Assembly (NCBI RefSeq): GCF_038502225.1
Contig: NC_091311.1
Span: forward strand, 36,488,084 to 36,552,083
Reading direction: 5' to 3'
DNA length: 64,000 nt
From: Cherax quadricarinatus
Taxonomy: Eukaryota; Arthropoda; Malacostraca; Decapoda; Parastacidae
Shown here: piece by piece, positions 1 through 12,954 of the stretch
Position numbering within the stretch: position 1 is the stretch's first letter
How the letters are laid out: the number at the start of each line of letters is the position of its first letter
Translations under genes and position numbers: made by a program
Notes under the pieces: generated by a model
Database searches by the model: none
Seen by the model: the letters and a program-made list of their open reading frames with translations, nothing else
What the model was told of the DNA's origin: nothing

Positions 1-2966
<2,966 letters not shown>

Positions 2967-2978
2967 ACTCTATAAAGT

Positions 2979-3440
2979 GGTGCAAGAATGGTATATAATA
3001 CCGACAAGATGAAATTAATTTCATCTTGTCGGTATTATATACCATTCTTGCACAACTTGTCAGACACTGCAACATCATGGAATCTTGATTCTGAGGACAT
3101 GTACATAACCTTCACGACTACGACAACTACTACTACTACTAACCCATCTCTTTGGGAAGGACGTACTTCCACTGGGGAATCCCGCCTACCAGTGACTATG
3201 CCCTCGTCTGCTACACCTGACGTTACTATATAAGCGTCAGGCTCCTTGCTTCTGCTTCAGAATCTCCACGACTACGGTGCTCTTCGTACCTACTCCTAGG
3301 TTGAGGGACTGATTACCTCATCTTCTGTATATAGTCCTACTGTCTTCAAGTTATGTCCTAGAATTTGTATTGATAAAGCCACTGGATGGCGAAACGTCTA
3401 CAATAAAGATACCCAGATGTTGCACATGTGTCTTAATTTC
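2979..3440 (+). mobile_element. Penelope-like element terminal-repeat insertion with 12-bp target-site duplication
   Basis: A 462-bp insertion flanked by the perfect direct repeat ACTCTATAAAGT (2967-2978 and 3441-3452). It starts with a 74-bp palindrome made of an inverted copy of its own beginning. It then carries features shared with the Penelope terminal repeats at 57401-58404: GGTTGAGGGACTGATTACCT, a GCCA stem-loop, GGCGAAACGT, CAATAAAGATACCCA, and a final TGTGTCT. No coding sequence is present. The hammerhead-like core is degraded here (TTGATAA in place of CTGATGA). A short inverted terminal repeat at the 5' end is typical of Penelope insertions. Confidence 0.75.
2980..3053. repeat. Perfect 74-bp palindrome
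   Basis: Every base from 2980 to 3016 pairs with 3017-3053, with no spacer. The symmetry centre lies between 3016 and 3017 (AAATT|AATTT) and fails at 2979/3054. It marks the head-to-head junction at the 5' edge of the Penelope insertion. Confidence 0.95.
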
Positions 3441-3452
3441 ACTCTATAAAGT

Positions 3453-3705
3453 TTCTGTGGATTGGTAACGTGATTTAAAATGGGAGAATGAATGCTTTTT
3501 ACACCAATTTTTGGAGTAACGAGGCGGCTGGGTCACTTCTCTGAGGTGCATTTCATCATATAATTTGTCCATTTTAAATAACATGGGCATCAAAGATAAT
3601 TCATTACGTGACCCCAGCATCCCAACTTCTGATCTCAGCTCGCGGGTGTTAGGCGAACATCCGTACACTTACTTAAGAAGATTATTTATCAATAGATAAC
3701 CTATT
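3453..3705. other. Unassigned unique DNA
   Basis: No repeat structure, family resemblance or credible gene was seen. One short minus-strand open frame (3444-3668) has no recognisable domain. Confidence 0.5.
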
Positions 3706-4022
3706 AATAGTAGTGGTGGTGGTGGTGGTAGCGATGGTGGTAGTGGTGGTGGTAGCGATGGTGGTGGTGGTGGTGGTAGTGGTGGTAGCGGTGGTTGTGG
3801 TGTTGGTGGTGGTAGTGATGGTGGTAGTGGTGGTGGTAGCCGTGGTGGTGGTGGTAGTAAAGTTGGTACTGGTGGTGGTCGTGGTAGTGGTCGTGGGGTG
3901 GTGGTCGTGGCGATGGTAGTGGTGGTGGTGGTGGTAGTGGTGGTGGTGGTGGTAGTGGTGGTGGTGGTGGTGGTGGTGGTAGTGGTGGTGGTGGTTGTAG
4001 TGGTGGTGGTGATAATGGAGTA
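3706..4022. repeat. (GGT)n-rich trinucleotide array with AGT interruptions
   Basis: About 315 bp of GGT units interspersed with AGT, GAT and TGT. It leads directly into the minisatellite at 4055. Translations are poly-Val/Gly on one strand and poly-Thr/His/Pro on the other, so the long frames here are artefacts of composition. Confidence 0.95.
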
Positions 4023-4054
4023 GTGAAGGCTGTAATCTCTTTATCCTTCTCTCT

Positions 4055-4587
4055 GTGCCGCCCTCCCTGCCACCACCCCGCCCTCCCTGCCACCACCCTG
4101 CCCTCCCTGCCACCATCCCGCCCTCCCTGCCACCACCCAGCTCTCCCTGCCACCACCCAGCTCTCCCTGCCACCACCCCACCCTCCGTGCCACCACCCCG
4201 CCCTCCCTGCCACCACCCCGCCCTCCCTGCCACCACCCCGCCCTCCCTGCCACCACCCCGCCCTCCATGCCACCACCCCGCCCGCCCTCCCAGCCACCAC
4301 CCCGCCCTCCCTGCCGCCACCCCGCCTTCCCAGCCACCATCCCGCCCTCCCTGCCACCAACCCGCCCTCCCAGCCACCACCCCGCCCTCCCTGCCACCAC
4401 CCTGCCCTCCCTGAGACCATCCCGCTCTTTCTGCCACCACCCCGCCCTCCCTGCCGCCACCCCGCCCTCCCTGCCACCACCCCAAACTCCCAGCCACCAC
4501 CCCGCTCTCCCTGCCACCATCCTGCCCTCCCTGCCACCACCACGCCCTCCCAACCATCACCCCGCCATCCCTGCCACCACCTGTCAC
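4055..4587. repeat. 20-bp minisatellite, left half (interrupted by LINE-A)
   Basis: About 26 copies of a 20-bp unit whose core is CCCTGCCACCACCCCGCC. The same array resumes at 7075 after the LINE, so the two halves are one locus split by an insertion. Twenty is not a multiple of three and the unit contains no stop codon on either strand, so all frames stay open. This produces a spurious 190-residue Pro/His-rich extension fused to the LINE frame. Confidence 0.95.
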
Positions 4588-7074
4588 ACACACATGAGCT
4601 ACTAAGTCTCTGCGAAAAACACACCTTAAGCCAGCAGATAGTGGAGCCAACAAGACTAGAAAACACACTTGACCTTATCTTCACAAATAATGAGGACCTG
4701 ATAAGAGACATAAGAATATCAAAAACAACTAATTCCGATCACAATCTAATCGAAGTCCAGACGTACATGCATAGGGGTCCTGAACAGCAGAATGCATGTA
4801 CCTGTGAAGGTGTCTTCACAAAATACAATTTCAACAACAAGAACATCAACTGGGACCAGGTAAACCATGTCCTAAACGAAACATGTTGGGAAGATGTCTT
4901 AAATGACATGGATCCAAACCAGTGCCTTGAAAGGATCAACTTCCTGGTAGCCGAAGCATGTTCTAGGCATATTCCCCTAAGAAAGAAGAAGAGCAGGAGT
5001 AAACTGGAGAGAAAAAGACGCTCCCTCTACAGAAGACGACGAAGAGTCACTGAGCTCCTCAGGAGTGCTAGAATATCTGATACACGAAAGGAGGCACTGA
5101 CCAGGGAAGTGGAAACTATCGAACTTAAGCTAAATGACTCTTACAGGAACCAGGAGAGGCAGGAGGAGCTTAAAGCTATTAGTGAAATTGAAAGAAATTC
5201 AAAATATTTCTTTTCATATGCCAAAAACAAGGCAAATACCACATCTAGTATCGGGCCCTTACTCAGACAGGATGGGACTTACACAGATGACAACAAGGAA
5301 ATGAGTGAAATATTGAAATCCCAGTACGACTCTGTGTTTAGTGAACCACTAATCGGTCTGAGGATCGACGACCCAAATGATTTCTTCATGAATGAGCCTC
5401 AAAACTCCATAAATGTATGCCAGATTTCCGACATTACCCTAACTCCGATAGATTTCGAAAAAGCCATTGACAACATGCCTATGCACTCAGCCCCGGGCCC
5501 AGACTCGTGGAACTCTGTTTTCATTAAGAACTGCAAGAAACCCCTCTCGCGTGCCCTAAGTACACTATGGAGGAGGAGCTTGGACATGGGTGAAATTCCA
5601 CAGTCACTTAAAACAACGGATATAGCCCCACTCCATGAAGGTGGCAGCAAAGCATTAGCTAAGAACTATAGACCAATAGCTCTGACGTCCCAGATCATAA
5701 AAATCTTTGAAAGAGTGCTAAGAAGCAGGATTGCAAATCACCTGGATTCCCAAAATCTGCACAATCCAGGGCAACATGGGTTCAGGGCAGGTCGCTCCTG
5801 CCTCTCACAACTACTGGATCACTATGACATGGCCTTGGATGCACTGGAAGAAAATCAGAATGCAGATGTAATATACACAGACTTTGCAAAAGCATTTGAC
5901 AAATGCGATCATGGCGTAATAGCCCATAAAATACATGCTAAAGGAATAACTGGGAAAGTGGGGAGATGGATCTTCAACTTCCTAACAAATCGAACACAAA
6001 GAGTAGTGGTCAACAGAGTTAAATCGGAGGCTGCCATAGTGAAGAGCTCTGTTCCACAAGGCACAGTACTCGCCCCCATCTTATTCCTTATCCTCATATC
6101 AGACATAAACAGAGATATACACCACAGCACCGTATCATCCTTTGCGGATGATACTAGGATCTGCATGAGGCTGTCATCTGCTGAGGACGCGGTTAACCTC
6201 CAAGAAGATATAAACAAAGTTTTCCAGTGGGCAACGGTAAACAATATGATGTTCAATGAGGACAAATTCCAACTACTCCGTTATGGAAAACTGTATGACT
6301 CCGGCCATACAATAGAGCGGAAAACTAATGTAAGGGACCTGGGAGTAGTAATGTCTGAGGATCTCACTTTCAAGGATCACAACAGTGCCACGATCGCACT
6401 TGCAAAGAAAATGATAGGATGGATAATGAGAACTTTCAAAACGAGAGATGCCAAGCCCATGATGATCCTTTTCAAATCACTTGTTCTCTCTAGGCTGGAA
6501 TACTGCTGTACATTAACATCTCCATTCAAAGCAGGTGAAATCGCAGATCTAGAGAGTGTACAGAGATCCTTTACTGCACGTATAAGTTCTGTCAAGCACC
6601 TTAACTACTGGGAACGCTTGGAAGCACTTGACTTGTACTCGTTGGAACGCAGGAGGGAGAGATATATCATAATCTACACTTGGAAAATCTTGGAAGGAAT
6701 GGTCCCAAATCTGCACACAGAAATCACTCCCTACGACAGTAAAAGACTGGGCAGGCGATGCAAAATGCCCCTAATAAAAAGTAGGGGCGCCATTGGTACA
6801 CTAAGGGAAAACACCATAAGTGTCCGGGGCCCAAAACTGTTCAACAGCCTCCCATCAAACATTAGGGGAATTGCCAATAAACCCCTGGCTGCCTTCAAGG
6901 GAGAGCTGGACAGATACCTAAAGTCAGTGCCGGATCAGCCGGGCTGTGGCTCGTACGTTGGACTGCGTGCGGCCAGCAGTAACAGCCTAGTTGATCAGGC
7001 CCTGATCCATCGGGAGGCCTGGTCATGGACCGGGCCGCGGGGGCGTTGATCCCCGGAATAACCTCCAGGTAACC
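4588..7074 (+). mobile_element. LINE-A: 5'-truncated CR1/L2-like non-LTR retrotransposon
   Basis: A 2.49-kb plus-strand LINE inserted inside the 20-bp minisatellite (4055-4587 and 7075-8020). The 5' end is truncated inside the apurinic endonuclease domain, starting near THELLSLCEKH. The 3' end is a short untranslated tail finishing in CCTCCAGGTAA, a motif that in related LINEs can be iterated. A target-site duplication cannot be resolved because the flanks are themselves repeats. The single uninterrupted frame suggests a recent insertion compared with the other elements in this window. Confidence 0.88.
4590..7049 (+). CDS. LINE-A ORF2 protein, partial: end of AP-endonuclease plus reverse transcriptase
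   Basis: About 820 residues with no stop or frameshift. The first section is the C-terminal edge of an exonuclease/endonuclease/phosphatase domain, ending in its SDH motif (NSDHN at 4731-4745). A basic linker follows (RKKKSRSKLERKRR). The RT domain then shows APGPD near 5490, YRPIALTSQI near 5670, the first catalytic Asp in TDFAKAFD near 5880, SSVPQGTVLAP near 6045 and the catalytic FADD at 6141-6152. The C-terminal section carries thumb-like sequence and ends at TGA 7047-7049. The enzyme would copy LINE RNA at a nicked target. All catalytic residues visible in the retained part are intact, but the missing endonuclease N-terminus makes this copy immobile alone. The frame is open upstream into the minisatellite, so no true start exists here. 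The CR1/L2 label is by resemblance. Confidence 0.88.
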   Translation, partial: THELLSLCEKHTLSQQIVEPTRLENTLDLIFTNNEDLIRDIRISKTTNSDHNLIEVQTYMHRGPEQQNACTCEGVFTKYNFNNKNINWDQVNHVLNETCWEDVLNDMDPNQCLERINFLVAEACSRHIPLRKKKSRSKLERKRRSLYRRRRRVTELLRSARISDTRKEALTREVETIELKLNDSYRNQERQEELKAISEIERNSKYFFSYAKNKANTTSSIGPLLRQDGTYTDDNKEMSEILKSQYDSVFSEPLIGLRIDDPNDFFMNEPQNSINVCQISDITLTPIDFEKAIDNMPMHSAPGPDSWNSVFIKNCKKPLSRALSTLWRRSLDMGEIPQSLKTTDIAPLHEGGSKALAKNYRPIALTSQIIKIFERVLRSRIANHLDSQNLHNPGQHGFRAGRSCLSQLLDHYDMALDALEENQNADVIYTDFAKAFDKCDHGVIAHKIHAKGITGKVGRWIFNFLTNRTQRVVVNRVKSEAAIVKSSVPQGTVLAPILFLILISDINRDIHHSTVSSFADDTRICMRLSSAEDAVNLQEDINKVFQWATVNNMMFNEDKFQLLRYGKLYDSGHTIERKTNVRDLGVVMSEDLTFKDHNSATIALAKKMIGWIMRTFKTRDAKPMMILFKSLVLSRLEYCCTLTSPFKAGEIADLESVQRSFTARISSVKHLNYWERLEALDLYSLERRRERYIIIYTWKILEGMVPNLHTEITPYDSKRLGRRCKMPLIKSRGAIGTLRENTISVRGPKLFNSLPSNIRGIANKPLAAFKGELDRYLKSVPDQPGCGSYVGLRAASSNSLVDQALIHREAWSWTGPRGR

Positions 7075-8020
7075 CCGCCCTCCCTGTCACCACCCAGCCC
7101 TCCCAGCCACCACCCTGCCCTCCCAGCCACCACCCCTCCCTCCCAGCCACCACCCCACCCTTCCAGCCACCACCCCTCCCTCCCAGCCACCTCCCTGCCC
7201 TACCAGCCACCACCCCTCTCTCCCTGCCACCACCCCACCCTCCCATCCACCACCCCTACCTCCCAGCCACCACCCTACCCTTCCAGCCACCACCCTCCCT
7301 CCCAACCAACACCCCTCCCTCCCAGCCACCACCCCGCCCTCCCAGCCACCACCCCGCCCTCCCAGCCACCACCCCGCCCTCCCAGCTACCACCCCGCCCT
7401 CCCAGCCACCACCCCGCCCTCCCAGCCACCACCCCCGCCCTCCCAGCCACCACCCCGCCCTCCAAGCCGCCACCCCGCCCTCCGAGCCACCACCCCCGCC
7501 CTCCGAGCCACCACTCCGCCCTCCCAGCTACCACCCCGCCCTCCCAGCCACCACCCCGCCCTCCCAGCCACCACCCCGCCCTCCCAGCCACCACCCCGCC
7601 CTCCCAGCCACCACCCCGCCCTCCCAGCCGCCACCCTGCCCTCCCATCCACCACCCCGTCCTCCCATCTACCACCCCGGCCTCCCTGCCACCACCCCACC
7701 TCCCTGCCACCACCCCTCCCTCCCAGCCACCACCCCGCCCTCCCTGCCACCACCCCACCTCCCTGCCACCACCCCGCCCTCCCAGCCACCACCCCACCTC
7801 CCTGCCACCACCCTGCCCTCCCAGCCACCACCCCACCTCCCTGCCACCACCCCGCCCTCCCTTCCACCACCCCACCTCCCTGCCACCACCCCGCCCTCCC
7901 TCCCACCACCCCACCTCCCTGCCACCACCCTGCCCTCCCAGCCACCACCCCACCTCCCTGCCACCACCCCGCCCTCCCTCCCACCACCCCACCTCCCTGC
8001 CACCACCCCGCCCTCCCTTC
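7075..8020. repeat. 20-bp minisatellite, right half, changing to a 39-bp dimer
   Basis: Continuation of the array at 4055-4587. From 7075 to about 7670 the unit is 20 bp (CCCTCCCAGCCACCACCCCG). From about 7680 to 8020 it alternates 19-bp and 20-bp forms (CACCTCCCTGCCACCACCC and the CCGCCCTCC form), giving a 39-bp higher-order unit. Frames on both strands remain open throughout and are not genes. Confidence 0.95.
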
Positions 8021-8365
8021 TTCCCATACTTTCTCCATCCCTCTCCTTCCAAATCTTTTTCCTTCTTTCCATCTTTTCTTCCTTTTTTCCTTCAATTCTC
8101 TTTCTGTCCCTTCCTTCCTCTTATTCTTCCTAATCCTCTTCCACCTCTCTGTCCTTCATTCAATCCCTCCCTTCACTCTCTCCCCCTTTATCCAGCCCTA
8201 TTTCCCTTCTTCCTTACTTCTTACCAACCTTCTTTCTATCACCCTTCCTTCTCTACCTCCTTCCTTCACTTCTTCCCTCTCTCCCTTCCTTCTTCCTTCC
8301 TTTACTCCCCCTTCCTTCCTTCCCCCCTTCTCTCTTTCGTTCCTTCCCTCCCTCTAATCTTCTAC
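8021..8365. other. Polypyrimidine tract
   Basis: About 345 bp almost entirely of C and T on the plus strand, with irregular CCTT and TTCC motifs. It is probably decayed simple repeat grading out of the minisatellite. No gene. Confidence 0.85.
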
Positions 8366-8376
8366 TCAGCCTTAAG

Positions 8377-8408
8377 ACCAGGTATCAGCCTATAGGCTGA
8401 TACCTGGT
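8377..8408. repeat. Perfect 32-bp palindrome
   Basis: ACCAGGTATCAGCCTA at 8377-8392 is followed immediately by its exact reverse complement at 8393-8408, with no loop. The flanking bases (G 8376, A 8409) break the symmetry. It lies at the edge of the polypyrimidine tract. Confidence 0.95.
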
Positions 8409-9686
8409 AGTGAGAAAACAACTTCATCTATTTTGTCATGGTCTTGTTTTTCAGACGCCTTTTCCTCCCCACACACTGGTCTTCTCTTATCAAGGTAGGC
8501 TGACCCGAAAATGAGTAAACACTTTCACTGACATTCATGCAATCACTGTCTTGCCAGAAGTGTACTGACATCATGCTAACCTATCGAAATGCAGCATGCT
8601 CGCCTCTACTGCAGAGTGTACACACAATATTCCCCACCTCCAAGACTCAAGGCCGGCTAACCGGTTTCCTCCAAATCTCATCTTAAATGTTACCATGCAA
8701 ACACTCCAATAGCACATCAAACCACGGGATCAGGAGAGTATTTACCACTCAGTTTCCGTACTTTTTTCCAGTCTTTACTCATAGAGGAAGCCGAAGTGAT
8801 GGTAGAAACATCATCCCGCCAGCAAGTGCGTTTAACATCATGGATGACGTGGCGGGCGACTTGCCTCTATTCACTCGTACCTAACTTGCTCACACATGCC
8901 TGTTGGATGTCCAAGCCTCTAGCACTCTAAACCTTCCTTACCCATTCCCCGTAACCCTTTCTTGGGCAACCCTTATCTTACTTTATGTTACGTCTGTGTT
9001 GGAAATGCTTGGTGAATTACGCCTGTGTAGTTATCTACTTTGTTAAGCAGTGTGGCAAACAGACTAAGTTTTTGTTCTATACCCGCAGAAGTCTCGTGAT
9101 AAAAAGTCTCTAACCAGTTCCAACTGTAGTGAATTTGTGTATATATTTGATTAATGAGGGAATAAATTAACCTCATACTGTACTTCATTCGCTGTGTCAG
9201 AGATCCCAGTGATATATTGTGTTTGTTAATTGTGAAACTATAGTGTCTGAATATATCAGTGTTGAAGGGGAGGTATACCTGTATTGTTCATGTCCCACCT
9301 AGGAATAAGGTGGTTTTTATCAGTTATTTAATTTACTAAGCAAATCAAGAACTTTAGTAATATACTAAATAAAAGTTAGATAAAACAATATAGATCTTAT
9401 TCGCCCTAGGTATACCTGAAAAGATAAAGAAGATCTGTGTTTGTCTTCTGTTGTTACTAGCAGATCTCCACCCACTAAAGAGGGACTCAGTACCTTACCG
9501 CTCCTCATCTCCACCCCAGATTTATAAGCCTCCCTAGATATTCTATTTTAACCCATCCTTTCTAAATGCCTAAACCACGTCAGCAACTTTTCTCCTCAGC
9601 CCTTTGAATAATACTTTTCGTAACCTAACACCTTCTAATCTTCCAACTCTGAATTCTCCGCATAAAATTCACACCACACATTTTCT

Positions 9687-9690
<4 letters not shown>
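8409..9690. other. Unassigned unique DNA
   Basis: About 1.3 kb with no tandem repeat, transposon resemblance or convincing gene. Open frames at 8687-8884 (+) and 8988-9188 (-) show no domain or signal. Confidence 0.5.

Positions 9691-9762
<72 letters not shown>
9691..9762. repeat. (GT)n microsatellite
   Basis: GT run of about 70 bp. Confidence 0.98.
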
Positions 9763-9764
<2 letters not shown>

Positions 9765-10265
9765 ACGTTCGCCTCCAGGCGTTGATAAGGAGAGTGCGTT
9801 ATCGACACTCGCATTTTCGAGTGCGTATTTGGGGTAAGACGTGTGAGTGTGTGGTAGTGATTTTGTATAAGTTTGCCGAAGAGAAAGAGACAAATGGGAG
9901 AGAGAGAGAGAGAAAGAGAGATAAGGCAGTATTCAGGCTGCACATTCTTCATGTCTGATGTCACCACAATGAGTGTCTTAAATCTCTCGTATAAGCTTAC
10001 CAGGGATTTAAGAGAGATCTTAAAGTTGTCTCAGCAGTGCCCACCATTACGTTGCAATTGTGTCTTTTTTGATACAACTGCGTGACCTGAGAGAGTTCTA
10101 TGCTAAGCGAAACGTTTTGTCTTGAAAAAAGATTTAAGAATTATAGTCCCAATTAGATGACTGGAACAACTGACAAATAACTCACATTAGTAGAAGAGAC
10201 TGTGCACGACTTTTTGTTCCGTTCCTTAATTAAGGTGAGCGAGGATTGTTTGTGAATATAGTTTT
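9763..10265. other. Unassigned DNA with a possible Penelope terminal-repeat remnant
   Basis: There is a short (GA)n patch at about 9898-9921. Near 10084-10115 the stretch CTGAGAGAGTT, then CTAAGCGAAACG, resembles the stem-loop plus CGAAACG arrangement of the Penelope terminal repeats elsewhere in the window, but the resemblance is weak. No gene. Confidence 0.35.
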
Positions 10266-10560
10266 GCCTGTGTTGTGACCTGCCTTGCCTCTGTTGGGAC
10301 CTGCTTCGCCTGTGTTGTGACCTGCCTTGCCTCTGTTGGGACCTGCTTCGCCTGTGTTGTGACCTGCCTTGCATCTGTTGGGACCTGCTTTGCCTGTGTT
10401 GTGACCTGCCTTGTCTCTGTTGGGACCTGCTTCGCCTGTGTTGTGCCTTTCTTTGCCTCTGTTGGGACCTGCTTTGCCAGTTATGACCTGATTTGCCTCT
10501 GTTGTGACCTACTCTGCCTCTCTTGGGACCTGCTTTGCATTTGCTGCGACCTGCTTTAGA
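10266..10560. repeat. 42-bp tandem repeat made of two 21-bp halves
   Basis: About seven copies of a 42-bp unit. One half contains GACCTGCCTTGCCTCTG and the other GACCTGCTTCGCCTGTG. The halves are alike, so the ancestral unit was 21 bp. Minus-strand translation is a Ser/Arg/Gln repeat with a 14-residue period, which is not evidence of a protein. Confidence 0.9.
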
Positions 10561-10663
10561 AGAAGGTCGATACTCCACTTTCCAACAGTTTGCTGAACCG
10601 TCGCTCCCCCGCACCACAATATCCCATAATTTTACGTTCCAAAAATTTGCTAACCTTCCATCC

Positions 10664-10715
<52 letters not shown>

Positions 10716-10733
10716 ATACACACACACACACTA
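10664..10733. repeat. (ACT)n followed by (CA)n
   Basis: About 17 ACT units (10664-10714), then ACATACACACACACAC. Confidence 0.95.
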
Positions 10734-10769
10734 GTCTCAGGGTTATGGGAGTATGAGCATGAAAAAGTG

Positions 10770-11015
10770 TTATAGGAACTGAACCTGACAACATTAGAGG
10801 AAAGAAGAACAAGAGGAGACATGATAACTACATACAAAATACTCAGAGATACACAGTTTGAGAGGAAAAACAGGTACACACGGGCACAGCTGGAAGTTCA
10901 ACATACAGATGAGTCATAGGGATGCCAGGAAGCACTTCTTCAAGTGGTGGAGGCAGGCTCCATACACAGTTTTAAGAGCAGGTATGATAGGGTTCACGAG
11001 GCTAGAAGGAAGTGA
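10770..11015 (+). mobile_element. Degraded LINE-D-like 3' coding remnant
   Basis: The plus strand can be read with frameshifts as the C-terminal section of the LINE-D protein: LTTLEERRTRGDMITTYKIL near 10785-10845, then residues matching HRDARKHF and VEAGSIHSFK of the copy at 50236-50820. It is too damaged to encode a product. Confidence 0.7.
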
Positions 11016-11063
11016 AACTGGCAAATGGCAAGGTGAGGATGCGAACACTTATAATAGGTAAAA

Positions 11064-11540
11064 ATGTCTACACGGGTGGATGTCACAAGCAGGGTGCCAC
11101 AGGATGTCACAAGCAGGGTGCCACAGGATGTCACAAGCAGGGTGCCACAGGATGTCACAAGCAGGGTGCCACAGGATGTCACAAGCAGGGTGCCACAGGA
11201 TGTCACAAGCAGGGTGCCACAGGATGTCACAAGCAGGGTGCCACAGGATGTCACAAGCAGGGTGCCACAGGATGTCACAAGCAGGGTGCCACAGGATGTC
11301 ACAAGCAGGGTGCCACAGGGACCTGTACTCATAACTTTTATAACATATTTGCTAGAGGGAATTAAAATAAACTACACGAATATTTGCCGCTGATGAAAAA
11401 AATGTCTAAACGATGATCTGGAAAAACTAAGTCTGGCGTCTCGAAACTCACCAAAGGAATTTTGACAAATGGATGACGGAATTTAATGCAGATAAACGCC
11501 ATAAATTAGAAATGGGAGAAAGTGAAATCATTCCACTTGA
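11064..11540 (+). pseudogene. RT remnant of a LINE carrying an expanded motif
   Basis: The left part reads DVTSRVPQ repeated ten times, then GPVL. This corresponds to the conserved RT signature VTSGVPQG..L. The right part at about 11465-11525 reads WMTEFNADKRHKLEMGES, the region that follows the catalytic motif in CR1/L2-type RTs. The FADD-containing stretch between them is missing or unrecognisable. It is a dead LINE fragment in which the codons for one RT motif became a minisatellite. Confidence 0.65.
11079..11319. repeat. 24-bp minisatellite, 10 copies
   Basis: Ten near-perfect copies of a 24-bp unit containing ATGTCACAAGCAGGGTGCC. Twenty-four is a multiple of three, so the LINE reading frame (VTSRVPQD) is preserved through all copies. 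Unit homogeneity points to recent expansion. Confidence 0.95.
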
Positions 11541-11799
11541 TGAAGATAGAGTGTGTAACAAAATCTTGAAGGCATCAGTTTAATGTAGAGGCCGAGAGCT
11601 GTAAATTGTGAGAATTCAGAAAAAAACGGCGTGTAGACAAATGTCTTAACATGCCTGGTGTTTAAGTAAACTGACAACCAACTCTTGCTGGTAGTTATGT
11701 GCACGTCTTTTCTCCTCACTCTCTCCATGCATAAAAATGTCTTATTTCCAGCTTGAAAAGAGAAAGTCAGAATACCCTGACTGGAACAGTTCACCAGAA

Positions 11800-11945
11800 A
11801 CCCATACTAGGGAGTGAAACCTTATGACGAGGTTTCGACCCGTTGTGGATCATTGACAGCTAGTTGTAACCTGGCAGTGGTCCAGGACGGACCGAAACGT
11901 CGTCATTAAGTTCCTCTCCTCTGTGTCGGATTCGGTGAATGACGG
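11800..11945 (+). mobile_element. Possible Penelope terminal-repeat remnant
   Basis: Contains GTGGTCC, AGGAC, GGACCGAAACGTCGTC (about 11877-11908), that is, a GGTCC/GGACC stem-loop directly followed by GAAACGTC, then TTCCTCTCCTCTGTG. This is the same architecture as the Penelope terminal repeats near 58300, but the CTGATGA box is absent. No coding sequence. Tentative. Confidence 0.4.
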
Positions 11946-12789
11946 GCGTGTGTCCGATTCTGAATAATGTATGTGATTCACAGTTCCTACTGGGGGGGGG
12001 GGAGGTGGTGGGAGGGAAAAATGAAGAAAAACTTTGAAACTAGAAACTTAATTCTTCATCCTTACTTAGACGACCATAAATGCTGGGTGTTACATTGAGA
12101 AAACAAATGATAGTCAACACCGACTTTATCAACCTAAATGTTCTGTGCTCAGTGGGAACAACAATATTGCTGACTACACAGAAGCATGAAACTGATTTGA
12201 CTGATGCTAGAGTGTTGACGGAATGTAGTAACATACTACTTATGTGTTGCAATCAACTATAATATGTTGGTAGTCTCATACCATCTACCATTACAACGAA
12301 AATCGGTTACAATTAACAATGATTTCAATTTCAATATCCTAAGCGAGCATGTCGCGCCTATAATGAATAAGTTTGTTCTTAAATTTGACAGACATTAGAA
12401 GAAGATGGATTTACCAACTTAACGTTAGTCTGGCGCCTCCGCAAATGTTATTTTTGTCCTCGAATTCCTTACGCAGGGAAATTCCTCGCTTAGCAACAGT
12501 GTTATATATATGTATACGCGAGTGAAGTCATGGAGCATGTGCTAGGAGGCCTGTTGTAGGGATTCTCTATTCTTGTTCTGTTGTCAGTAGGCCTACTCTA
12601 GTTTCTTTCTCCTGTGGTTCTGACTTATTAACATATATAAAAGCTGCAATCTAACTAAATATGCATCGCTGAAGAGGGTTTCTAGTTAAACCAAATTATC
12701 AGCGTTTACGTCAGTTCTTTAAATTCTGTTTTTTTTTCGTTCATACTTGATTGACTTTCACAGCGATCAATTTTTTGGACACATCACAA
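11946..12789. other. Unassigned unique DNA
   Basis: A G-run lies at about 11992-12002. Otherwise no repeat or gene is recognisable; frames at 12040-12262 overlap on both strands and show no domain. Confidence 0.5.
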
Positions 12790-12950
12790 CATACTTTGTT
12801 ACCTACTCGAACATAACATTATTATGTGCTAACGACACATAAATGAGGAAACACTGTTAATGACATATACGTGACAACACACTATGTTAATGACATACCG
12901 TGTTAACGACATACATCACAACATACTGTGTTAATGACCTTAGTCAAATC
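12790..12950. repeat. Degenerate outlier copies of the 28-bp satellite
   Basis: Four to five diverged units with GTTAATGACATA, GTGTTAACGACATACATCAC and CTGTGTTAATGACC. They share the GTTAACGACACATACATCAC core of the large array that starts about 2 kb downstream at 14925. Spacing is irregular (about 25-35 bp). Confidence 0.75.
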
Positions 12951-12954
12951 TGGA

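Noticed and set aside
3682..4711. Gly/Trp-rich and His/Thr-rich minus-strand frames over 300 residues
   Set aside because: They read the (GGT)n block and the 20-bp minisatellite in antisense.
10153..10812. Ser/Arg/Gln-rich frame resembling an SR protein
   Set aside because: It is the antisense translation of the 42-bp tandem repeat and (ACT)n; the resemblance is compositional.
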